Source of the DNA: Atrina japonica
Taxonomy: Eukaryota; Mollusca; Bivalvia; Pterioida; Pinnidae
DNA length: 64,000 nt
Direction: 5' to 3'
Assembly (NCBI GenBank): GCA_030159075.1
Contig: BROG01000292.1
Span: 248,001-312,000 of the forward strand
Shown: positions 34,966 through 48,800 of the stretch, one piece after another
Layout of the letters: every line of letters starts with the position of its first letter
How positions within the stretch are numbered: the first letter of the stretch is position 1
The notes under the pieces: model-generated
Database searches by the model: none
Told to the model about the DNA's origin: nothing
The model's input: the letters and a program-made list of their open reading frames with translations, nothing else
Made by a program: the position numbers and the translations under genes

Positions 34966-36179
34966 TATCCGCCTTATGCTTTTAAAATGGTGTCGAAGAA
35001 ATGTCAGTGTAATTTTTCTCAGAATAATGAACAGTTAGACTTGTCATTTTCTTTTAAAATAATCTTCTTGATTATCACCTATATCGTGGACAATTATCAA
35101 TAAAATGCAAAACATTATTATCAAAAATATATTTGTTAATACCAGATTATGAACCCTATGGTCACATGATTCTGACAGCAACAGGTAAATATTGAAACAT
35201 TAGATAATAAAACACCCTGGTTATTTATAAAATTAGACCAGTGACGTTTAGTTTTGTCGATGACGACTCTTAGGGGATAATCATTTGATGTTTGGGGGGG
35301 GGGGACTAGGATCGAATTTGAATAAAAAGGCTGGATCAGATTTAAGAGTGATAAAATCCCAAGAATATTAGTTTGTCGAAATAAAAAAGGCAGGATGCAA
35401 CTGACATGTTGTTCCATTCCATTGTCAAATGTAATGAGTCTTTATTTGAGGGTACAGAACTATTCATGTGCAATTTCATTATGCATTACATTGATGGATC
35501 TGGGGGAGGTGAATTGAATTTGATATTTTTCATATGAAAAGAAAAATAAAATACTGTTAAATTCTTTTACCATGGAATGAATTCAAAATCAGCTATGTGC
35601 TCTATTTGTCAGGATGGTTAGATTTAATGTGTGGAAGATGGAACATTGCCTGAGAGCTTTACAGAGCCTCATACATGTAAATTACTCTTTCAAGTTATGT
35701 TTGCTGAAACTTACTTTAAAGTATTGACATAATCAATCAGTCAATTTAGTGCATTTGAGATATAAACAAGTTCCAATTTGATGTCTTGAAACTAAATAAT
35801 GAACTCTCTGGGCTTGTAAAACGGAACATTTTCTGGATAACATACCTTGGACTATTATAAGGAAACCTGTGATTTTGTGTCTGGAATCTAAAATATACCT
35901 CATCAAGATTCCCAATTGACTCCAGGTAGGATACTCCCCAACTCCCTTGTTGCTACTAAAGTTCACTTAATCAATCTAAACATCTATGATATATCAATTT
36001 AACTACTTGGGACTTGTTACAAACCTCTGAGTAACCTGGACTTTTCATCTCAAATTTTTACCTGTAATTGGGCTATATTCCCAATCGCAAATCATATCTT
36101 TTTTCCCAATTTTTGCTCAAAATTTCCAATCATGAACATGACATACTATCTTTTCATTGTTTCTCGTTTTTATGCTGAC
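34966..36179. other. Intergenic, nothing recognised
   Basis: A short G tract lies near 35295. No gene or named repeat was seen. Confidence 0.4.
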
Positions 36180-36580
36180 TTAAATGATTCAATATGCCAG
36201 GGCGTGTACAACATATGAAAATTTCATATACAGAGTTAAACTTCTCACTGACAAATTATTGACACAGGGATATCGAAAATCGCGTTTGATGTCAACATTC
36301 CGCAAATTTTACGGTCGGTATAATAGTTGTGTTTGCGACTACTCTGTCTGTGTCAATTGTGACGAGGATACACACCTCACGTGTTTCGTTGGACTTGACT
36401 GTGGACTCACAGCGGGTGTAACAGGTCGACAGGGGATGCTTACTCCTCCATGGCACCTGATTCCACCTCTTGGTTTCCAGAGGTCCGTGTTTGTCCATTT
36501 TTACCGGATTTGTATGTATGTCCTGGATATTCTATTGATTTATACTTTGGTATCTGAGATTTTATATATACTACAAATAC
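36180..36580 (+). pseudogene. Naiad RT end fused in frame to its tail frame
   Basis: A deletion removed the stretch containing the usual Cys-UGA. The frame therefore runs unbroken from RT (MIQYARACTTYENF) through CDYSVCVNCDEDTHLTCF into the tail-coded residues, and stays open to 36594. Confidence 0.75.
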
Positions 36581-38532
<1,952 letters not shown>

Positions 38533-39755
38533 ATGACTCATGTTAAAAAATGGTATGTATGTCTATAATGTCTAAAAAGATTTAAAGATAAAAAACAGCA
38601 CATTGACTGTCATGATTTAAAATTTATCTTAGTAAAGATAAGGGGTATTGGCTGTTTTTACTAATTATTTCTATTTATTTACTTTGACTACTTGGTGTAT
38701 AATAACAGATGCGTGCTATACACAGACATAACAAAGAAGATCTTATACGCCTATATATTGTGTAACAATAAGGTCAGATTTCAGTGGGATATGCAGATAC
38801 AAAAATGTTTGCATTTATCCGAGTGAATTACTGCCAAACTAGATTTCTCAATCAATTTTCACATTTTTAGTAAATTAAGAATTCTATGTCTGTATTTTTT
38901 GTTATTGTATATCAGTATAAGTAGTAAAACTGGAAAACAAACCAGACACGGCTAATACCCCTTTACGCAAGTATTTAGTTCATTACTGATTTACTGATTT
39001 TATTGATTGTATATGGACTCTGAAAATCAAGAGGTGAGATCAGGTGGTCATGGAGGAGTAAGCATCCCCCGATGAATGGTCACAGGGCTGCGAGTCCACG
39101 GTCAAATCCTGGTAAAATAAGCGAGGAATATATCCTCGTCACAAATGGTAGAGACGCTCCAACAACCAATATCGAAAAGTAAACTCTATATTGCATTTAG
39201 TGAAACAATGAGTTATTGAGAACAAGGCCGTTAAACCGACCGTAAAATCAAAGGCGATTCTCGATATCCCTGTGGCAGTATTTACGTATTTGGGTTGCTA
39301 TATATTTATATATGTATGCTGTATATTGTTCTAGAGATACCTAGTATTTGATTTACTATTTGTGAAAAAATATAGGACGAGTTATGTGAAAATAACTATT
39401 AATTAATACAAAGACACAATATTGTTTGTACAAGGATGTAAATTTATCTAAATAGTCAATCAATATATATCGTCAGAATCTTGTTTCAGGGATACTTAAT
39501 ATTTATTTCTTTTTACAGTATTACTCAGTATTTAATACTGTTATCAATTTCGAGAAACCTTTCCTGTATCGCCTATAAAGACACAGATAACATATTTGAT
39601 CCAGATCTACCTGATGCCTGCGAACCAGACCTTAAACACTGTAAAATAGATGAGGTATACCATTGTCTTCCGTCGGACAAAGACTTCAGTACACTGATCC
39701 ATATAGAAAAGTGTCTGGATAAAATATATCCCGTACAATCAAGTAAACACACACA

Positions 39756-39851
<96 letters not shown>

Positions 39852-42800
39852 GCAATTGTTTATATAAGTTATACTTATAGTTCCAATCATCGTCACTAGA
39901 AAAATGCATCTTTCAATGATTTCTAGAGTCCATACTTAAATATATATGTAATGCTCCTGAATAAGGGCACTGCACCCCAGCAAGATCCCAGCAGGACATA
40001 ATTTTTAAAGTTATTTCCTCGGTATAGCGCGTTATCTAGGCATAACATTGACCACGATGTGTAATGATCAGAACGCTGAATTAATATTATACTTATTGAA
40101 AACGGTAAAATATTATGTGATTCTCAACCATTCAAACTCTACGTATATAGATGGTACGCTCTATTGTAATATTTATGCTAGTCTATCATGACCTGTAGAG
40201 TTTAAAGGGTTAAGGTTTAAAAGAAAGTTTGACATGTGCATAGGTATACGACGGAAAATTGAAAAACGTTTACAATATGTATTATAAACATAATATAATG
40301 CTCAAGAAGACCGCTTCTGTAAATCAGACCCCATCAGTCGAGCTCCAGTTTAAAATGTGTGTTTATGAAGTCCTCATCTCAGTAATATTAGATAGTATTC
40401 TGAAGCACGACCACAGTGACTCCCACATCTAATTTGTCGTGTTCTAATGGACTTGAGTTTCGATTATCAACTGGAACATCTTCATTTTTTACTTCTAAGG
40501 AACAAGTGGTACCATAAAAGGCCAAACAACAAATCTAAAAATCTAAAAGTATAGCCAAAACCCATCACAGAGGAGCCACTGTAAAAAGATGACTATCTTA
40601 GCTTTAGAAAAATTTACAAACACAACGAGTCTAAATTGAACCAAAAAGGGAAATACACTGGTTTTCGGGAACAAAAATACAACAGTTGCAATAATACATG
40701 ACATCATCTTTTACCTGTGCATCTGTGTTTTGGTAAAAGACCGAATGTTTTGGTTTTTGACCACATTTACCTTGACACACCAGTGCTAAATTTATTATGA
40801 TTCTTTCCTTCCGAACCGTTCTCCTATTGTGCTACCTGAAGTAGATTAGTCTTCAAGTGTAAGAGAAGACTTCAGGAGATAAGCTTTAAAATGTTAGGCA
40901 ATATACAAATAAAGCTTGAATAAATAAATAATCCTGTCCTGACATCAAATACTGTAAACCTGATAGAAGATATCTTTTGTATTTTTAAATCATAGTAAAG
41001 TGCATGGTGATAATATTAGACCTATATTTAGATATTTAAACAGTTACAGCAAGACTGGCTATAAGGATATTAATCATTCTCAATAGATATGATTGAAATG
41101 TCATTATTAGATCTTAGATACAAAACTTTAAATATTCAGGATCTCCAGGATACATATATAAATCCAGTGAATATCGGACAGACACGGGCCTCTGGAAATC
41201 AGGAGGTTAAATCATGTACCATGGATGAGTAAGTATCCCCCGTTGACCAGTCACACTCACCGTGAGTCCACAGTCAATTTTCTTACTTAGATTTACCCCT
41301 GTCGATTGGAAAGGACGGTCAACCCCACACCTCCCCTGATAACAAACACGATGATTTCAATTTCCATATCACGAACTTCCCATTTCTAAGTAGTAATATT
41401 CCATCTTCTTCTGCCTATGGCGTTTTGATTTCACAACTTATACATATGCCAGGGCATGTTCTTCTTATGAATGTTTTATTGAGAGCGAAACGACTCGCCA
41501 ATAAACTACTTACACAAGGTTACGTTGTTGAACACTTGAAAATTTTGTTTGAGATGTCTTATGGTCGATACGGGGATCTTGTTAAACATTATGAAGTCCC
41601 CCTCTCAGAGATATTAGACCAATCAATCGGAGTTGATTTAACGTACGGCGTTAATACTCAAAGCCCTTGCCACTCGCGAGATATTAGATAGTATTCTGGA
41701 TCACGGCCACAGACAGTGACTCCATTTCACCAATCGTGCTTTCCACGGAGTTTGGCCTCATCACCAAACGAGCTTTTCACCGAATTCGAACCGTTCATCG
41801 TACTAGAAAGGTTTCCACGGAGCATTTGCGATGGGTGTGTCATGTCAGCAGACTCCTTCCGGACACCTGATCCTATCCTGTTTGGGATTCGCAATTGTTC
41901 GTCATTTTGAGACCATTTACAAATCTGATTCGTCGTGTTATAATGGACTTGAGCTTCGATTATTAATTGGTACTTATTAATTTTTATTTTGAAATAAATG
42001 AGGAAAATTCCTCGTCATATTTAATACTGATACTGACGACCCATCAACAGCTTCGAACATGTGATTGTTGGATATTGCTACTTAATGTTGAATACGTACG
42101 ATTGGAAAACTGCTGGTACCGATTTCGTAGACTTTGTATTATATTCACATATCCCTCAAATTTTCTTTTCTATATCAATTATAATTACATACATTTTGTT
42201 TGTTTTATCAGATCACTGTATTGTGTATGATCCTGACAAACGAATGGAACCAAAATTAGTGCGAAGGCAGTGTAAAGAAATACTGTACTGCCCCATTGAT
42301 GACTACTCATCCGACACAGCTTATAGGCGTAAGTATTGACCGCTGCAAAATTATTTTTGAAAACTGTTTAAGTGAGGGATGTGAAGGTATCTGCCAGGGG
42401 CATCAGTTGTGTTTAACAAAACAAAATATTTCGATTTATTCTTACTTTTACTACTTGTACTTGATGTAGAGTAAAACTAAGAGGTGTTCACAGACATATA
42501 AAATCTAATATCATTATGTATTTTGTCAAAATAAGGTCAGGTCCAATGTGGTATGCATATAGAATGAGTGAGGTTGACGTAATAAAATTCAAGTGAATAT
42601 TTGCCAAAATGGGATCATCAAGCAATTTTCACAAAATATATCTAAAGTTAAAATTTCTATGCCTGTGGATATCTCTTTTTCTTTATGTTCATCAAGTGTA
42701 AGGATGATTCAACTCATTTGGTTAAGAAAAGTTTCCTGTGAAATTTGTTTTATATAGGATACTGGTATGTTGGTGTCAAATATAAACGATAACTCTTGGA

Positions 42801-45800
42801 GTGCTATCATAATGTTGTCATGCAGCATCACCTAAAAATTTAAACTCATCCAAGTCAAGTAAAGGTCCACGAGATTCCATCCTTCAAAATAATATGAACT
42901 TGACTATAACACTACCTCAGTTTATAAAATAGTCTATATACATGACAACAGATTGATGGATATATAACACATCATATGGTAAAACATAGGCGTTTTGTCG
43001 GGTTATCAGTCAGAGTATGTATCAGTACCAAACAAATTGATGGCTATATCACACAACATATGGTAAAACATGCTACATAGGCGTTTTGTCGGGAAATAAG
43101 TCAGAGTATGTATCAGTACCAAAAATTTATTTGTATATTTACGATATATCTACAACGGCAATTGTCTAATTCTGTGTGTGAGGTATTATATATTATTATT
43201 TTGTTTCAGATAACTGCACAAGGGAAAATACCCTATGTGAAAGGTAAAGCAACATATTTATATTTTATATATGGACAGCATTTCCAATCGCTAGAATCTT
43301 ACTCTTCCCGATTTATGAATTTATTGTTATTTTGAAATATTTTTCTACACATGATTGTGCAAGTTTAAAAACATGATTTGATAGAAATAATGTAAAATAG
43401 CACATTGTTTGAAGCAGGTTATTTTAATAAATGTTAACAGTACCATGTTATAAATATTATAATTATAATACCAAAGTTATGACGATTGTTTCTCTCAATT
43501 AGATTTCATCATTTGAGCTCCAATTTTAAATACATTATCTGAAGAGAAAGTAGAAACACAACGATCAAGTTAGTATTCAGTCACTTAACAATTCATCTAA
43601 TACAGTAGATTTTTTCTTTCCGTATAATTATTTCGTTTTGCTGATCTTAATTTCATTACATAGCCCCTTGTCTTGATATATGTGTTCCTATTCCATGAAA
43701 AATCTCAGATACCAAAGTATAAATCATTTGGATGTCCAGGATATAGGTACAAATCTGGAAATATAGATAAGCACGGACCTCTTGAAATCAAGAGGTCGCA
43801 TTAGTTGCCATGGAGGAGTAAACATCCCCTGTCTACCGGTCACACCAGCTGTGAGTCCACAATCAAGCCACTCAACATTACACTTAGTGAAACAGAGTAA
43901 TCGCAAACAAGACTATTATACCGACAGTAACATTTGCGGAATGTTAACATCATACGCGGTTTTCTATATCCCTCTGTTAATAATTTGTCAGGGTTAGGGT
44001 AATAATAATTGGTCGTTGCATCCATATGGTGCAGCAGTTCCCAGCTGTTGAATCCAGTGTTCTTCCCGTTTTCGTCGAAAAGGGGTGCTTTAGTTAGGGT
44101 TGTTTATGGGATGATATATCTTTTCTTAAATACGGACTGTCAGGGAAAGGATAGAATCATCAGGCAGAGTAAATAGTAACTGGTTACCGCCATGATTAAT
44201 CTGGAATCGATGTCCTGACATTCTACTACTCAACTTTCCCTTGGTTTCACCCACATATGATATGCCACAAAGAGAACACGAAAGGTCCTCGAAGCTCTGT
44301 GTTGCAAATGAACGTTTTGTTAGGTTGGATGTAAATGAATTGACCGTAATGGGTTTTGCAATTTTTGCTCCCGCATTTAGAAATTATGTTGTCAGTGGAG
44401 GTAAGCTTGTAGTATTTCATTACATCAACCACGTTCACTTGATATTGCTTGATTGGAATGAACCTATCGGCATTACCATACCATAATTTATCGTCTTCAC
44501 TGACGATGTGACTTGAGTTAATTATGTCCCGTAGGACCAAGCGAGAGACACCTGTCTAATGAAGTCTAATTAACGATCGTCTTGAGCATTATATCTTTGG
44601 TATTATGTTTATAATATTTATCCATATTCAATGTTAACTAGATTACATCTTTATGTAAGTTATTTATGTATGTAATATAACACACCATCAATTTGTATTC
44701 TTCAAATTAATGGATAATGTATTTGTCATCTTTATTTATTTTCAGAAGTGACAACATTCTGAACGTAAATAAGAATGAAAGCAAAACATGCCAGTGTCAG
44801 GATTCTCAACTATACAGGTACACAGTCCAGAAATTATTACTAATACATCCAAAAACCAAAAATCTAAAGTTTGAAGTTCTTTGTAATATTGAAAATGTTC
44901 CTTGTAATAACACATTGTATTATAAACTATATTTTGCTACAGATCATAAATGATGTTGTCAATAAAACAGAAATTCACTTGATGGACAATTATTGAATCA
45001 ACAGGAGATCAGTGTTGTAGACACAAGGTACACAGCGATAGAAGCATTTTTTTTTGGTTATCCTCAAATTATAATGCTCAAGACGATCGTTTCTTTTAAT
45101 TATACTTCCTCAGTTGAGCTCCAATTTCACATAAATGTTATCTAATGTAATTTAATTTAGAATTTAAATGGTGTAATCAGTGCCAAATATTACTTGAGTA
45201 TAAGATTATCTGTTGGTACCGAAATACCCGGTACTAGGCTTATGTATACTTTTGGGGACTCAAATGGTCCACCAGCAGTGGCAACGACCTAGTGATTATA
45301 AATATTGTAAACATAATACCAAAGTAATAATGCTGAAGACGATCGTTTCTGTCAATCAGACTGCATCACTTGAACTCCAGTTTCACCAAAAAAGGTTTTC
45401 TAAAGGAAAAGGGTATAATACATGGCCAAAAGATTAATGTAAATGCATAGCCAAATCCGTCCAAGAGTGACTACTGTAAAAAGATGACTATCTTAGCTTT
45501 TGAAAGATTTATAATTTAAATGGTGTTATCAGTGCTAAATATTGCTCTAGTATAAAATTATCAGCTGGTACCGGTACTTAGAAAAATTGTTTCAGATGGC
45601 TTTTAAATAATGCGATTATACATGTATTTAGAAATTAAATGGATGTTAACACACTATTCTGCATTTGGTAATTTAAACAGAGAGACGTTTGCTTTCAAAA
45701 TATATTGTATGTACTATAACTTTACAACATTGATAACAATTGATTGTTAGTCAGCATTGAGGTGTACAAGTACTTTTATGAGCTCTGAAATATAACCCTG

Positions 45801-48800
45801 CAGCTTCCATCTCAATTAAACTGCAGTTTTACTTAAAATACAATTGTATGTTAACAGATAGCATCCGTTTTAGTCTGGTAAATGTCAAGGTAATAGTCTT
45901 TGAGCCACAAATAATCCCTGTTACCCCGAAAAGGGAATTTTAAAGGTTATGATTTTCTGAACGTTCATACTAAATGCTGCAAAATGAGCCATGTTAGCAC
46001 TCTGACTGTTGGGGCATTTAGGAGTTTTGGGGTAAAAAACCATAGACAATTAACAAAAATTGCTGAAAACTGGAAAACCTCAATTAATCCTTAATTTATG
46101 GCCTCTGTTTGCAAAATGGTATTGGTTGTACGGTAAATATCTGAAATGACAAGTATTGACCCATTTAACAACCATTATTTATCAAATTTGGTTTTTTGGG
46201 GGTAAAACACAATATTCCTAAATAGAAATCCATGTTTATTTATTGTTTATTGTTATTTAACGTCCCACTCAAGAATATTTCACGCATATGTAAAATGACT
46301 AGATTTTAGACAACTAAAAACCTCAGTTTTTATCAAATGGGATTTTAAAGAGTATGCTTATCTAAAAGCTTACCAAAAATGCTACATAATGAGAATTGTT
46401 AGAACGCTAACCTCTAGGGCATTTAAGAATTTTGAGATAAAACCATAAAAAATACACAACTCACTGAAATATAAAACATCTCAAATAAATCAATAGAATG
46501 TCCAGGACACAGATACAAATCCGGCAACAATATACAAACACGGACCTCTGGAAACAAAGAGGTGGGATCAGGTGCCATGGAAGAGTAAGCATTAACCTGT
46601 CGACCTGTCACACCCGCCGTGAGTCCACAGTCAAGTCCAATGAAACACGTGAGGGCGGTATCCTCGTCACAATTGGTACAGACGTCTCAACAACCGCCAA
46701 CGAAAAGACAACTGAACATTTGACTTAGTGAAACAAAGTAATCGCAAACAAGACTATTATACCGACCGTAAAATTTGCGGAACGTGAGGAGTGTATCCTC
46801 GTCACAACTGGTACAGACGTCTCAACAACCGCTAACGAAAAGGCAACTGAACATTTCACTTAGTGAAACAGAGTAATCGCAAACAAGAAGATTATACCGA
46901 CCGTAAAATTTGCGGAACGTTGACATTAAACGCGGTGACTGTGGGATGTTACTACTTAAATGTGGAAAATATACGATGGGAAAACCTAAATCCTTGCGTT
47001 TGTCGTATAAATTGGTCGCCAATTTCCCGTCTGGGTCTATAGTAAGTAAGTATATACTAAGTATGAAGCGTGTATGCTTGATTCTGTTGTATCTTAAATT
47101 TCTAGTTCGCTGGGATATATCGCATTGAAAACAGGAAAATCTCAGTAAGTCCTTCATTTATTGTCACATTTTGCAAGGAGTTTCATGATTGTATGACATA
47201 TATCTAAAATGAGAACATCTGGCACATTATACATTCAGTATGTTACAAATTTGGTGTTTTGGGGACTAAAACCAATTTCGTTGAAACAGAAATCTGTGGA
47301 AAAAATTAATAGACTGATGGCCACTTAAAACCCTAGTCTTTTACATGGGGTATTTTGGAGTGTATGTTTGTCAGAAAGCGTAATAAAAATGTTACAAAAT
47401 GAGTCATATTAACACTCTAGCCCTTGGGGTATTCAAGACTTTTGAGGTAAAACCATAAAATGGTAAAAGAAATTGACGAAAATTGGAAAATCTCAAATAA
47501 TCATTCATTTACTGTGGCTTTTTGCAATAAGTTTGATTGGTATATAACAAATATCTGGAAATACGTATTGGCGTACTAACCAATCATTGTATATCAAATG
47601 TGGTGTTTTAAGGTAAAAACCAATTTTTTTAAACAGAAATCTGTGAAAAGTTTATTTCACTTAAAGCAACTAAGTATATGTCCCCCGATTTTTACCACGG
47701 GGTAAGTTTCGGTGGTATGATTCTCTGAAGGCTTATTAAAATTCCTACAAAATGAGACATGACATAACTCTAGCCATATGGGTTATGGAGTTTGGGGGTG
47801 AAACATTAGCAAAAATCACTAAAAATTGGAAAACCAGGATATAATACAAGGAATAGTGGTATAGCAGATATTATAAGTATTGGTATATTAAGCAATCAGT
47901 GTGTTGTTAGATGTGGTGTACGGGGGTCTAATCCCAAATTTTAAAGCAGTAATCTGTGAAGTAATATTAGTGTTATACCTCTAATAACCCCAGTTTCAAC
48001 AAAGGGTATTTTGATGATATTTCTTTCCCAAAATTTTATAAAAACGATAAAAAATGTGTTATGTAACTCTAGCTGTTTGACAGGTCAGGAGTTATAAGGC
48101 AAAATCAAGAAATTTTAACTGAAAGTGTTGAAAATTAAAAACCTAGTAACCCTTTGATTGTAATAAAACTGACTTATGTGAATTTTTCATGGTTTTTACC
48201 TCAAAACACCAACTGTAATAAACACGCATTCTTTATTATGCGAATACTTAACATTTAAGTCATCTGCCATCAAAGTTTTACTTTAATTGAAAAAACTTAA
48301 ACGAAGGATTATTTGTATATTTCCAATTTTCAGCGATTTTTGTTTAATCTATACGGATTTAACCTGAAAACTCTACGTAACCAGAGTGCTAACAAAGCTC
48401 AATTTGTAGCACTTTTGATAGGCTTTCTGAAAATTATGCCCTCCAAAAACAAGTTGGTAACAGCTGGGTTATACGTAGCTTAAAGACTAATGCTTTTTTC
48501 ACAAATTTCTGTTTAAGATATTGATTTTTTTTACCTCAGTACATCAAATTTGATACACAATGGTTGTTCAATGGGTCCATGCTTGTCATTTAAGATATTT
48601 ACCATACAACCATTATTTTCATTGCAAAAAGAGCACCCAACTGAATGATTAATTAAGGTATTCCAGTTTTCAACGATTTTTGTTAATTTTCATAGTTTTG
48701 GCCTCATCTTTAATACAAAAAACGTTGTTATCGTGTTCATACATATCATGTAAGCTATTTGTCATTCAATTATTACTCTAATTGCAAGAAAGGACTTAAA

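Noticed and set aside
39573..39896. Arg-Glu repeat frame on the minus strand
   Set aside because: Antisense translation of the (CT)n tract next to coding exon 2.
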